A stretch of DNA of 64,000 nucleotides from Quillaja saponaria (lineage: Eukaryota; Streptophyta; Magnoliopsida; Fabales; Quillajaceae): contig CM055605.1 of assembly GCA_029379385.1 (NCBI GenBank), positions 14,667,001-14,731,000 on the forward strand, written 5' to 3'. Position 1 is the stretch's first letter, and the number at the start of each line of letters is the position of its first letter. The position numbers and the translations under genes are program-made. This document shows, piece after piece, positions 33,231 through 46,849 of this stretch. The notes under the pieces are model-generated. The model ran no database searches. It saw only the letters and a list, made by a program, of their open reading frames with translations, and was not told the DNA's origin.

Positions 33231-35439
33231 GAAAGATGAAACCATTAAGGCTGAAGAGTGAAGTTAAAGATTTCCAAGTTCACCATACAAATTAACTACA
33301 CAAATTCATGAGAAACCCCAAAATTACAAAACATCAAAATCAATAACCTGCAAACCTCAAAGTTTCAAATGAAATTACAAAAATTCATACAATATAATTA
33401 ATTATCCAAACAAATTACAAATTTAACAGCCAAACATTATACTATTAACTCAAAATCCCCAAATCTCAAAACACTTAACCCAAAATCATAATCTCCATAC
33501 CTTGGCCGAAATTCCTAAATGAAGAACAAAATGAAGGAGGAGACAACAACGGCAATGATGATGGTGAAGGTCGTAGACAGTGGAGGCAGATGAGAAAAGA
33601 GAGAAAGTGAAGTAGAGTGAAGGAAAGTGATCAAACTGGAGGGTCTGATATGATTTTCTTCAAAAAAGGTGATGGATAAGTGCCCTATCCTTTTAAAAGT
33701 TAAATTTTTATAACATCATGTTTGTAAAAGACGAGGAATAATGTCAAATCATTATTCTCTTGCTATGACTTTTGAAAAAATAGCAAGGGAGTGACAAAGA
33801 TATCTTTCTCGGCTAACTTCGTGAGGTTTTCGAAACCTCGCCCTATCTACTCCAATTTATGACACCAATTGTTTTTTGTGGGATCTGGCCTCCCTCAAAA
33901 AAAGGCAAGGCATAAGTGTTTCTTCACCTTTTCTCACTATTTGGCGAGGGATATGTAAGGGAATATCTCCTTCACCTCTTATTCCTTGCTAAACTAATTT
34001 TTTCTCGTACTGTTGTGAAGATGAAAGTGCTATGGAATATTTATAGGAAACCCTAGCAAAATGACAGTAAATATTAATTTCCAATTAATACACTCAGCAT
34101 GTGCTCAAATTTATCATTTAAATAATTAGATCTCTGGATTGCTTTTTAGGCAACTAGAAGTTGCAGCTTGGAGTTGATAAACTAGTAATTTGTTCTCATT
34201 CCATCTCTTACTTTTACGAATAATTAAATTGTGCTAATTTGTATTCTTTATGAAATGTGAATAATGTGTATATAGTATTTTCATATTATAATACTTGCAA
34301 TTGAAATTTTTGATACATTGTGCAAGTGACATGTAACAAATGGTTCAAGAAAACTATATACAACTACTAGGAAGAGTGGTTTCAAACATTAATGTCCAAT
34401 TTCAACTAATATTTGCAAAGAGGTATCAAATTTTCATTGTAGAATATTGACAGTGAGTACTTGAAGGAACAAACTTATTTGGGTCATTCAACAACTCTAC
34501 ATCTTTTTCTTACAAATTACAAGTAAATTAAAAAAGATGAGGAAGACAATTTAACAGTGTTACAGTTTAGGAAAGAAATGAATGGTTACATTTTTCAAGT
34601 ATTTATTGTTTAGAACCAATTTATGTAATAACATGTGATTAGGAAAAATAGAAAAAAAGAATGGTCTTCATAATAATAATAATAGAAAGCTAAACAAATT
34701 CAAATTTTTATAGGATAACAAAAATCAAATAACAGAGACTTAAGAAAAAAAATCTATGGCTTCGGCCTTATATAATATCTGAAGAAAATATCTATATATA
34801 TTTGTAAAATTGATAAAGTCTCTGCTGAATTAACTATTGGCAGAAATAAATGAAAAAACCCCTAATTAAACTTATAGTAGTATCCTCAATTCCAATATGT
34901 TTTACTTTATCACATTTTAAAATAAAGAAAATCAAATTAAGTTTCTCAGTATTTGTAAACTTTGGCTTCCATAATTTCTTTTGTATGAGCCGCTTACTTC
35001 AATTTTATCTCTTAAAAACATTACCTAGTTTTAATGAGTGATAATCAAAAGAGGAAGACATGCTACCATTTCAAATTCAATTTTGTAAGTAATATATAAC
35101 GTACAAGTAGTTAGCGCCGAAAAGAGTGGTAAAAGAGGAACAAATAGAGAGAAATAAGAAAGAAATTAAATCGAAATAAAAATAACGTGGTAAAGGGGAG
35201 AGAAATATGAAAAAAGAAAGATAAAAGATAGAATGAGCCAAATACGTTGTTCTAGCTCGAACTTTTTTCTCTGTGATATAAGAGTGACATTAGGGTTTAT
35301 TTTGAAGTTTAGAGGGTGAGGAGACCGGAGAAGTATAAGAAAATGTTTTTTTCTTTTAATTGGAGTTTGTTATGAATTTAAATTTATAAAAAATAAAAAA
35401 TGAAAAAAAATAAAAAATAAAAAAAATAAACTAACTTCG
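33231..35439. other. Unassigned AT-rich DNA
   Basis: No gene is supported. A small hairpin (gaggttt tcg aaacctc, about 33824-33840) and gcgagg/aggcaagg words at 33780-33960 hint at a decayed DNA transposon, but I see no clear ends. The short frames are random. Confidence 0.4.
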
Positions 35440-35442
35440 TTA

Positions 35443-37140
<1,698 letters not shown>

Positions 37141-37145
37141 TGAGC

Positions 37146-38021
37146 AAATTACACTCCCCTCCCTTGGATGGATGAAAAAGTTAATGGTGTTACAAAATAA
37201 TTTGGGTAAAATACTAAAAAATCATGTTTGTATCTCCAAAGCACTAAAAAGTCTTGCTTTTACTTTTCATTTTTCAAATCAGTCATAATACTTACATTTT
37301 TTATACCATCCTCTATTTTTATTTGTATTTTTATTTTTATTTTTCTTAAGAAAACAAGCCATGTCATAACTTTACGAGACAAATAAGTTTGAATTTTAGT
37401 ATTTTCTCTTAAAATAAATAGACTTTAAATTGGAACTTATTTTTACCACTTTAACTGGTTAAAGAATAAATAAATGTAAAAAACTTAAATAAACTTTTGA
37501 TATATTAATTAATAAAAGAATAAAGACTTATAGTAATAATAAAGTGTTACCATGCTTCCTTCTCATATTTTTCAACCAATAAGCGAAAGAAAATATTATT
37601 TTCTTAATAGTGTTAGAATTTAACTTTTAAATTCAGATAGGTTTAAATTTTTTAAAGAAAAAACTAAACTTAATTTATTTAATATTCAAATTTAATCTAA
37701 CTTCTATAAATATATATATATATATATTGATTTTTTTATTAATAATAAAATATTGAGGTTGTTATTAAGTACATAAATTAAAAAATAAAGGATGGTATAA
37801 AAAATAAAAATATAAAAGTATTTTGATTCATTTGAAAAATGAAAAGTAAAAAGGAAGATTTTTTAATACTTTAAAAATACAAACATGACTCTTTAATATT
37901 TTATCTAAATTATTTTATAGCACCACTAATTTTTCTATCTATCCAAGAGAAGGGAGTGTCAATTTTTTCAAATTTTAGATTTTAGTATTATTTCATCAAA
38001 CTTCAAGAGAGGTTAGTATAA
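37146..38021. mobile_element. Inverted-repeat (MITE/foldback-like) element M1
   Basis: Arms at about 37151-37312 and 37790-37961 are reverse complements with scattered mismatches: left gttacaaaataattt...tacttttcatttttcaaat...ttataccatcc, right ggatggtataa...atttgaaaaatgaaaagtaa. The outer ends read aaattacac and gtataattt. The 480-bp centre is AT-rich and non-coding. Related sequence occurs at 43525-44360. No transposase is seen, so it is non-autonomous. Confidence 0.7.
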
Positions 38022-38219
38022 TTTATTCTTTCTTTTTTCTTGATACAAAATTCTTTGTTTGGAGCTTCGGATTATAGGGTCATTTGAAAATTGAAGCAAT
38101 ATGCAAAATATATAATGTTTCCTTTGTTCGTCAATTGAATTATTTTGATGAATTCTTGAATTCCTTTTTGTTTTACTGGCTAAATTTTTAATCTGTCTAT
38201 AAATTCATGAACCCAGGTT

Positions 38220-38640
38220 ATGAAAATAACAGTAAAAAACAATAGGCTTGACACTTTTTCCCAGAAAAAAAAAAAAAAAAAACCCCTTCCGTTAAACCAA
38301 CAATTCTTAACGTGTACGTATTATCAGTATCTTATCATCACCCAAAAAGTATTAACAATATTCCCCACAAAGGCAAACTTTAAACAAAGCAATAACCGAA
38401 AGCATGCATATTCTACTTAATCTATGACATCACATAGAATCTCTAACTTGTAAGTGCCAAGTGCTAACATTGTGTATCTCCATGGTATTATAATAATTGG
38501 TTAATCACACTATAACCATTATGCTATTTTCTTATTCTCTATCTTTATATTTTAATAATAAACTTTTTTTATTTTATTTTTTTATTTTTTATCATTTGAA
38601 TATTGATTCATGAGATTTTTTATTTGAATGTTTGTATAAT
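38220..38640. other. AT-rich spacer
   Basis: No gene. An A-run (38264-38282) and T-rich tracts only. Confidence 0.4.
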
Positions 38641-38644
38641 AAAA

Positions 38645-39228
38645 TTTTGAGTAATTTACTCTAATCTCTCCTACATTAATTGATATTATACAAATCTCTC
38701 TTATTTTAAAACCTACAAAAATTTTCATTGAAACTTAAAAACAAGTTAGAACTTAACTCAAATCTCTAAAAATTGAAAAAAAAAAAAAATTCTAGAATAC
38801 CCTTGTAGTCATATTATTAAGAGATACATATAATTTTAATTATATTAGACTAATTTACTATTATAAGATATTACTTAACTTAAAATAAAATATGAACTAA
38901 AATTAATGAACTATTGATGATTCTTAAAATTATGATATCAATAAAAACATAAAATTAACAAAAATGATGTTTATAAAAATACTATAATTATTAAAGAATA
39001 TGAAGTTGTTCTTACTAAATATATTTTAAAAATGATTATTAATTGATTTTTATTGATACTTTATTTTAAATTAATAATTGTAAAATTATATTGTTTTTTA
39101 TAAGAATACACCAAGAGTATTTTAGATATTTTGTGTCTCAAGGAGATATGTATAGGTTTTTAAAGTAAAAAGGGGATTCTTGAGATAATTAAAAACCTCC
39201 CGGGAGTTTTGAGTATTTCGTCTAAATT
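38645..39228. mobile_element. Inverted-repeat (MITE-like) element M2
   Basis: Imperfect terminal inverted repeats of about 80 bp: left 38645-38725 (gagtaatttactctaatctctcc ... ttattttaaaacctac) against right 39145-39228 read on the other strand (gaaatactcaaaactccc ... tttaaaaacctatac). The centre is AT-rich and non-coding. The ends are unlike M1. Confidence 0.55.
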
Positions 39229-39324
39229 GTTTATAATTTAGTGTTTGCAAGATCTAGATAATGTAAAAACGTTAAACACCAGACCTCCAAGCTAGGTAAG
39301 TAACCGAGGCAGGACAACAGCAAG

Positions 39325-39339
39325 CACGTGTCATCCAAT
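39325..39339. promoter_or_regulatory. G-box and CCAAT motif upstream of the transporter gene
   Basis: CACGTG at 39325-39330 is followed by ccaat at 39335-39339, about 290 bp before the ATG. CACGTG is the core of plant bZIP/bHLH binding sites. A role here is inferred from position only. Confidence 0.4.
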
Positions 39340-39397
39340 AACAGCGCCAGCGGGAGCCCTTCCATGCTCCTTGAGCACTATCATCATTCTGTTCTTT

Positions 39398-39514
39398 TAC
39401 TTTCCTTTTCTTTTCCTTTCTTTCTTTTCTTTTCTTTTTCTTTTTCTTTTTCTTTTTTCTTTTTTCTTTTTTCTTTTTTCTTCTTTCTTTTTCTTCTTTC
39501 TTTTTTCTTTTTCG
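39398..39514 (+). repeat. CT-rich tract in the promoter/5' leader of the transporter gene
   Basis: Over 110 bp of almost pure pyrimidine on the + strand (ttttctttttc units), followed by a CT repeat at 39597-39608 just before the ATG. Such tracts are common in plant 5' leaders. Reading frames in it (poly-Lys/Glu on the minus strand) are artefacts. Confidence 0.7.
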
Positions 39515-39626
39515 TGAACTCAACTTGGAAGTTACATTCTGAATTCTTGAAACTCTTCCAAGTCTCTGAAAGCTTCAACTAAACTAACACACACACTCTC
39601 TCTCTCTCACCGTAAACTGCCGACCA

Positions 39627-42548
39627 ATGGTATCATCGGATTCGGATACGAATACAAGAAACCCGATCCGAAATTTACTTGGATTGGGTTATTGGGTACA
39701 AGGTTTCAGGTGCTTTCCATGGATGGCAGTGAACTTCTTCCTCAAAGATGGTCTCAATGTGGACCCTTCCACTTTGCAGATCCTACAGAATTCTGCTAAT
39801 CTACCCATGGTCGGCAAGCCTTTCTATGGCGTCATTTCCGATGCCGTTTACATCTCCGGCCAGCATCGCGTTCCCTACATTGCCATTGGAGGTAAATCAA
39901 TACCCCTTCTAGGTCTCTCTCTCTTTCTATTTATTTTCTCTCTTAGATTTCCTTTTTCAATTATTTATCTCTTTTGTTTTGAAGAAATTGATTGGATGTT
40001 TCCTAGGAATCTGCCATAATGCTAAATATGTAGAAACATTATGTATATTCTGAATTGCCCAATTCTCTGCTATGCTTGATGGGATTTCTCTTAATTTCAA
40101 ATTGATATTCATTTGGGACTCTTTTACTGTTTCAAATGGCAATAAAAAACTGAATGGTATATTGTATTCCTCTATTTCTGTGGTGGGTCCTTCATCTGAT
40201 TTACCAAGAAACCTTAAGAAATTTTTTCTTCCTCCCCTAGAAGTGGATATGATTTCTACTTCTGTGGTTATTATGGAGATGGGTTTTTGTATTGAAGATT
40301 TTAACTGAATTGCATAGCCGAGAGAGATATTGGAGAACTTGAATGACTTCCTCCATCTTTAAGAAGTGTTTGTTCATGGTTTGCTAAGTGAGTAGTACTT
40401 GGAACTTCCCATCTTTTTCAAGTAATACCGTCATTGTTGGTTTTGCTCCTGTTGACAAACAACTGAAAATCTCATGCAATTAATCATTATTGTAGGGAAG
40501 ACAATGAATTGTTCACTCTTTTACTGTTAATTACTGTATTGACGGAGATAGAAGAAACCTTTCTGGTTCTTATGGGTCACATGGGAGAGAGATCTTTTCG
40601 AATTGCAAAGAAAATGGGAAGACGATTTCGAGGATCATTATGGAACATAGTAAGCATGTGTCTATTAGCAATAAGCTGTTATGTGTTAGATGCTTAGGGC
40701 TAACACCCAACTAAGTTGTTGAAAAGGAGAGGACGCATTAGGGCCTGACACCCAACTAACTTGTCATGTGTTATCTAAGAGAGGCTCAATAGAAATTTAT
40801 GGTGATCCTACAAGTATTAAAAATATTTTTTAACAAAAAGTTCAAGAAGCAAAATGCCCCTGGTCATCAACTACTCCTTAGATTAAATATAATAAGGGGA
40901 TAAAAATTCCTGGAACATCCTTAATACAAGAGAAGAAAAGAAGAAATAGAAGCATAAATCAGATTGTCTCCATATAAGCTATGGCCGCAATATGAGTTGG
41001 AAAAATCCAAGTCCTTGGGATGAAGCAAAGCATAAAAAGAGACCATAGTTCATTGGTCAAAAGCTCTTCCATCATATTTGAAAACAATCTTGCAATCTCC
41101 TAGAAAGATTACATTGACAAATTACACATGTGCTACCTTGAAAAGTTGTTTCAGGATGTAAGATGACCCATACCCAATGGCGGGGGACTGATTGCAGGAT
41201 TTAAGATGATAGCTTGAAAAGTTGTTTCACTTATAACTTATTAAATATGAACAGATTAAGTCTTTTATCAATTTAATGAACCTAACCGCCTTCTCTCCCC
41301 TCGGCTATGGTTCAGTCCTGTCCTGTTACTTCCTCTATGGATACTATATTTTGCCTAAGATATTGGGGATAATTATATAGATTCAATCTTACTTGTGAGT
41401 CTTATACCATTATCATATCAACTGCATATAAACTCTTAAACAGTAGGAGTAATACCACTTTTTTACTGAACAAATTGTTTACATATGATTGTGCAGCTTT
41501 CTTACAGGCAGTGTCATGGCTAGCTCTAGCAATATCTCCATCAAGCATTTCAATTTTCAGTATATCAATATATCTTCTACTCAGTAACCTTGGTGCTTCA
41601 ATAGCTGAGGTAGCAAATGATGCCATCGTTGCTGAGACAGGAAAACAGCCACCTTCCTCAACTAAAAAATCCAAAGCTGCATCTTCAGGCAGTCTTCAGT
41701 CTTTTGTTTGGATAGCATCCTCTGTTGGTGGAATCCTTGGAAATCTTCTTGTTGGCATTGCCATTGACCGATTCTCCCCACAGTCTATGTTCTTGTTTTT
41801 TAGCCTGCTCCTTGTTCTCCAGTTTTTCATAACCATTAGTGTTCATGAGAACTCTCTTGGGCTCCCTAGGAGTCCATCTGTCGGGATCAAGAAACAGCTT
41901 TCAGAGTTATTCATTGTTATAAGAAAACCTGAGATTTTCTACTCCATAATATGGTTTGCAGCTTCTTATGCCATTATTCCTGCACTTACAGGCACTATGT
42001 TCTTTTACCAGACACAGTATTTAAAAATTGACTCATCGGTGTTAGGTATCTCCAAAGTGTTTGGTCAGGCAGCTATGCTTCTATGGGGCATCATTTATAA
42101 CCTTCATTTGAAATCAGTCCCTCCAAGGAAAATAATATCATCCATTCAGATTATGATGGCGGTATTCATGTTTTCTGATTTCTTGTTTGTGCAAGGTGCT
42201 TTCCAGAAGATGGGTGTTCCAGACTCACTATATGTCGTAGTTTTCTCAGGGTTCTTAGAGGTTTTGTTCTTCTTCAAGATTCTACCATTCAGTGTCTTAA
42301 TAGCACAGCTCTGTCCGCCAGGATGTGAAGGATCTTTGGTGGCTTTCCTCATGTCTGCTGTAGCCCTCGCATTCATAGTGAGTGGATACCTAGGTGTTGC
42401 ACTTGCATCCTACGTAAAGATCACAGGGAGTGATTTTTCAGGACTTCCACGTGGGCTTTTGATACAAGTTGCATGTACCCTCTTGCCAATCTATTGGTCA
42501 TCATGTATACCTGATGATGTAAAATCCAAATCCAAGCGGAAAGACTGA
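39627..42548 (+). CDS. FBT7: Folate-biopterin transporter (BT1/FBT family, FBT7-like), two exons
   Basis: A membrane carrier of the BT1 branch of the major facilitator superfamily. Relatives move folates or pterins, but the substrate of the FBT7 type is not established as far as I know. Exon 1 is 39627-39891 and exon 2 is 41497-42548. The intron (39892-41496, 1605 bp) has GT-AG borders and splits a Gly/Ala codon pair, giving 438 residues. The start sits in a good context (accaATGg). Residues about 19-60 ([43 protein letters not shown]) form the conserved first helices and the loop. [20 protein letters not shown] is the conserved central motif near 125-145. Many hydrophobic helices follow to [10 protein letters not shown] and a basic C-terminus. 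There are no internal stops, so it looks functional. The symbol is by recalled similarity to Arabidopsis FBT7. Confidence 0.9.
39892..41496 (+). other. FBT7: Intron of the folate-biopterin transporter gene
   Basis: Donor g|gtaaatc at 39892 and acceptor tgtgcag|ct ending at 41496. The join restores the reading frame between ...YIAIG and FLQAVSWL. It holds no other gene. Frames at 40072-40308 and 40509-40697 are chance. Confidence 0.88.
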
Positions 42549-43470
42549 TGAATAAGCTTAGGCGTCATAGTGATACTCAGGAGAGAACTGAATTTTACAC
42601 TATCATTTATTTTTTGCATGTATCAGTTAGCAGATAATAATTTCCTAAGCTGGTAGTTTGCAGGTTACAACCATTGTATGTTATTACTCTGATGTTTATT
42701 AAGATTGCTCATGTAGAGGCGCCCGCGCCCTTTTTATTTTATTGTATTTGAAAATGTAATTGACGTTTTGTTTTGCTTTGTTTATTTTTTTAACAGTTAT
42801 ATAGGGAAAAACCAAAACCAATAGACTTAGAAAATACTGGACAGATTAATGGTTTTACTTTTTACTTAAATTTGGAATTTTATTTTTGTTCCTCTAACAA
42901 TGCAAAGACGTGCTTGCGACGAGCGCATTATTTGATAAGCAATTAACTCTTGTGCGCATCAAGATAGCTCTACAATACTCTCTGCAATTTTATTTATTTC
43001 TTTTTGTTGGGAACACAGAAAATATTGCTGGCAATCTTCAATTGAGAAGATCTTAGATTCTCCTTATTCTTAAGATAGATTCTCTTTTAATTAAAAGTAT
43101 AACAGATTGACAAGCATGTGCAGAATCTTCGGTAGCGTCTACTTTTGCAAGGAATCCGATCGCATATACGAGAATGAGCGCGCAAGCGATGCCTTTTGCG
43201 CAGGGACGGATACTCATCAGGATTCATGCCCATCTCTCAAATTCTTCTTAACAAAATATTCCATTAAAATATTTCAAAATTAACGTTGTTAAAAACAATA
43301 TCAAAAAGTTTTCATTTTTTCTTCAAAGTACTTGAATGTTTTATTTTTATTTATATATTTTTTTCTCTTCAAATAAGTTCAAAATATATAAAATAATTTC
43401 TTAATAAAAATATATATTAAACATACTTTTTTTAATTTAAATTTATTCTTTCTCATAAAATAAAAAAGGA

Positions 43471-43507
<37 letters not shown>

Positions 43508-43524
43508 TAAATGATACATCAAAA
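42549..43524. other. 3' flank of the transporter gene
   Basis: The likely 3' UTR runs to somewhere near 42760, where ttttattttattgtatttg resembles plant polyadenylation signals. A small GC-rich word (gaggcgcccgcgccc, 42716-42730) and gcg-rich scraps at 42910-43200 are unexplained. An AT microsatellite lies at 43472-43504. No gene. Confidence 0.45.
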
Positions 43525-44360
43525 TAAAGAATAAAACTTACAAGTACCACTAAAAAGTAGATTTTGTCATGACTTTAGAAGATAAATAAGTCATAATTTT
43601 AAGATTTTCTTCAAATAAGTCTTCTATTTTAAAATTAAATATTTTTTTACAACCACTTTCACTTTTGTATTTTTTAATTTTATAAATGTGTTTAGATTCA
43701 AAATAGTTGTATAAGTTAAAAAAACTATTATTTTAGTGATATAATTATTATTTGAGGATTAAATCTGTTTTAAAAAATTAATAACATAAGCTCATCCTTT
43801 TCTTTTATGTTAATTTCTATTCTTAAAGGAAAATATCATGTTGTATTCAATACAAGATTTATGTAAATAACTTGTCTATTTTTGTTTTTATTTCTTTTAA
43901 CAATTTTTGAATTTATTTTTAAATTCATACAAGTTTGTATTCTATAGTTCATATAATGATAAAATAAAGAAACAATTCAAACCTATTTTATTTAATATTA
44001 AAATTTAATTTTTTACTTGTATGTGTAAAATATTTATTAAAATACTCTAATAAAATTAAACAATTTGAATTAAAATATTTCTATTAAGAATAAAAAAAAA
44101 TTAAAAGTAATGGGTAATATAGAAAAAGTAAGTATTTAGGACTCATTTGATAAAAAAAAAAGAAAAAAAAAAAAAAAAAAAAAAAAAACACATATTTTGA
44201 TATACTTTGAATATAAAATTCAGACTTTCTAGTATTTTTTTTTTAAAACTATTATTTAACACATTTAGTTTTCATCCATCCAATAGAGAGAAGTTTCATA
44301 TTCCCCAAATTTCTTAGTGTCTTTGAGATTTACTTCAAAAGATGTGAGTGTAATTTACTG
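43525..44360. mobile_element. Relative of inverted-repeat element M1 (decayed)
   Basis: Shares with M1 the left-side words cactaaaaagt and catgactttagaagataaataagt (compare 37244-37252 and 37370-37390). It also shares the right end: catccatccaatagagagaag and acttcaaaagatgtgagtgtaattta against 37939-38021. The A-run at 44152-44188 lies inside. The left end is not clear. Confidence 0.5.
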
Positions 44361-44695
44361 ATTTTGGCCTGCTATACTTTTTAATTGTCTTACTTCTAAT
44401 GTATGTAATAGTTGAAATTGCTTTATTAAAATTTTTTATTGTCTCATTGTCAATTTAACTAGTACTTAAATGTTTTTTGATCTATTCTAACTAAGTCACT
44501 AAATTTAAAATATAATAATCGCATTAAAGACTTAGAAGTTTTATCTTCGCTTCTTCTCTTTCTTCCTCCTTCTCTTCATATCTATATTTTTCTCTTTTGT
44601 TTTCTCTCTTATTTTGATGTAAAAAAATATTTTAAAAAAAAAGAAAAGAAAAAAGAAAACCTAACTTCAATTTGTTCTTGTTAGTACCATAAAGT

Positions 44696-46156
44696 ACCAA
44701 TGATAACTCTGTAAAATAGAGTTATTTCACTACACTTGTAATTCCTATTTTGTGCTAAATACTATAGTTTATAGCTAGAATTCACTTAAAATTAGTTTTT
44801 ATCTAGTCTATGTTGTTTAGGAATTTGTAAGGTTTTAATTTGATTAGGAGTAGTTTTTTTTTATTGTTTTTGTTATTTAATTTGTGTTTAAGTGTCTTGT
44901 AGTGTCCTAATCGAAGACAAAGAGGAAAAGCTTTGAAGACTCGTGCCACAGCATGAGATACAATGGTGCCATGGTGCCTAAAGACAAATTAATGTGAATA
45001 AGGCAAAGAGCTATTCATTGTGGCAGGGAAACACTTGCGCAATGGGGCCTGAGACCAAGAACTCATGCAAAGTTAGAGAGCATTGTGCTGTAGCACCATT
45101 AAGGAAGAATCCTTGTCACCCTCATCCAAGAAAACTTTGTAAGCAACTAGAGAGGAAGCGCAACAGCGCCATACATTAGGATGCAGCGGTGTGAATAATT
45201 AGAGTCCTAAGTGAACTACAAAGAGGGGGTGGCGCCACAACGTCGTCACGTGTTTCCAAGTAGTTCTGTTAAACTATGATAAAGAGGCCTATATAAGAAG
45301 GTGAAGGCTAAAGTTGAAAAAGATACCAAAGCAAGGGAGAAAAAATTTCTAAGGAGCTAGTGAAGATCCAGAGCTTAACAACTTTTAGTCTTCTACTCCC
45401 TTCTCATTATTTTCTTATTTGTAGTGGCTATTTCTTTTATGTTATTGTTTTGCATAACTAGTATGGAGTAGTTTTATTCTAGGGTTGCAATTGAACTCAC
45501 ATATAGCCTATATGACCATTGATTTGATTTAATGCATGTTTTATATTCAAATATTTATGTTGCCTTGTTCTTAATGCTTCTAATTGGTTGATCACCAGTT
45601 AGATTGATTAGGAACCTTGGGATTGACTTTGGAGAGTCAGTTCTAGGGTTAGCCTTAAGTAACATAGCTTGTGTTTGGGTTGTTCATCTCAATTGAATAA
45701 TTTGATTTGTTAAAGAAATAGGAATATACTCTTTAACCTCAAGTAAGCATATTAGATTGGTACTTAATGAGTTTATCTTAGTATAATTCTCATAGAAATA
45801 TAGTGAATTACACTAAAAGAAATAATAATTGCTAGATATAGGAATATGCCTGTAATTGCTTTAAAACTCTAGGTTAATATTTGAACTACTACATGAAATG
45901 AATTAAAGTAAGGTAAACTTAGGTGAAGTGTGAAGGATATTGTGAACCTAGATGTTAGTTTAATTAATCTATATAACTTGCTTGTTACTTAGCTTTCTAA
46001 ACTCTAAAATTACATTGGCTCGATTAAGATTAACTTACATACATATTGATAGTTAGCTTTCAAAGTGATATATTCCTCTTGGGAACAATCTTTACTTTTA
46101 TTATATTACTTAAGGATGATACGTGTGCTTGCATTTGTAAAAACCTTATCAACCAA
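44696..46156 (+). mobile_element. Gypsy solo LTR with ACCAA target duplication
   Basis: The LTR spans 44701-46151, starting TGATAACTC and ending CTTATCA, flanked by accaa on both sides (44696-44700 and 46152-46156). A TATA box (ctatataag, about 45289) lies mid-way, after a GC-richer part with repeated ggcgcca/gtgcc words. The second half follows the Athila-like LTR plan (ggttgatcaccagttagattgat, tatagtgaatta, ending at a degenerate cgatRcatgcacttg-like block). No internal retroelement sequence remains, which means the LTRs of a full element recombined. Confidence 0.88.
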
Positions 46157-46849
46157 CCACTAATACGAGGACACATGGCACGGGGTGAACAGTAATGGTA
46201 ATCCATCACAAGTATTCTAATTTTGTAAATGTGTTCAACATACACATGGAAGAGGATTACTTACTCTAACCATTTTAAAGATGAGCACTTTTTCTCTTTT
46301 ACTAAGAATCAAAACTGATTTTGTCATCGGAGGACTTCTAGAAGTTCACCACGAATATGGATCTCATCCTTGTGATACAGGTACTTTGAATAGGATAAAA
46401 GGGAGAAGCACAACACTTCACCAAGCTTGGGCAATTCCAGCATCGACATTGGCACCGTATGTGGGAAAAAGTTTAGCTAACCCATCCTTATTGTACTTCA
46501 GTACACTATGTCTTTATGTGAAGAAGAAACTTTAAATTAACGTAAGAAGCGGATTGGTGAGGGTTTGGCAAATGAACCTACGTTGCCTCCCATGGCTTTG
46601 GATGCCTTTTTCACCTAACAATAGTACACCTCCCTTATATATGCCCTAGAAGACTTGTTAGTTCATGTAGCTAGATCGCTATTATCAGCAAGGTGAAGGA
46701 TCCCTTTTAGAGTTGATGACTTTGGTGATAGCTTGGAGAATAAGAGAAGTGCAAGCCGCCCCTGATGTATAAACCTAATGCCACGCTCGAACATACCACA
46801 CTTCGCCATTCATTTGTCAAGAACATCCTGGATTGTCCTATATCCCCAG
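46157..46849 (+). other. Unassigned stretch, probably start of a Tat-type element
   Basis: No motif-bearing frame. An 84-codon open frame at 46281-46535 has no family I know. Its position just before the gag relic suggests leader or gag N-terminus. Confidence 0.35.

Noticed and set aside
33780..33960. Ends of a CACTA-type DNA transposon
   Set aside because: gcgagg words and a small hairpin are present, but no CACTA termini or target duplication could be found.
39272..39582. Lys/Glu-rich and Phe/Ser-rich frames on both strands
   Set aside because: They are produced by a pure CT/GA tract in the promoter region of the transporter gene and have no domain or codon signal.
40072..40697. Open frames inside the transporter intron
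   Set aside because: They lie between verified splice sites, have no homology pattern and interrupt no known domain of the transporter.
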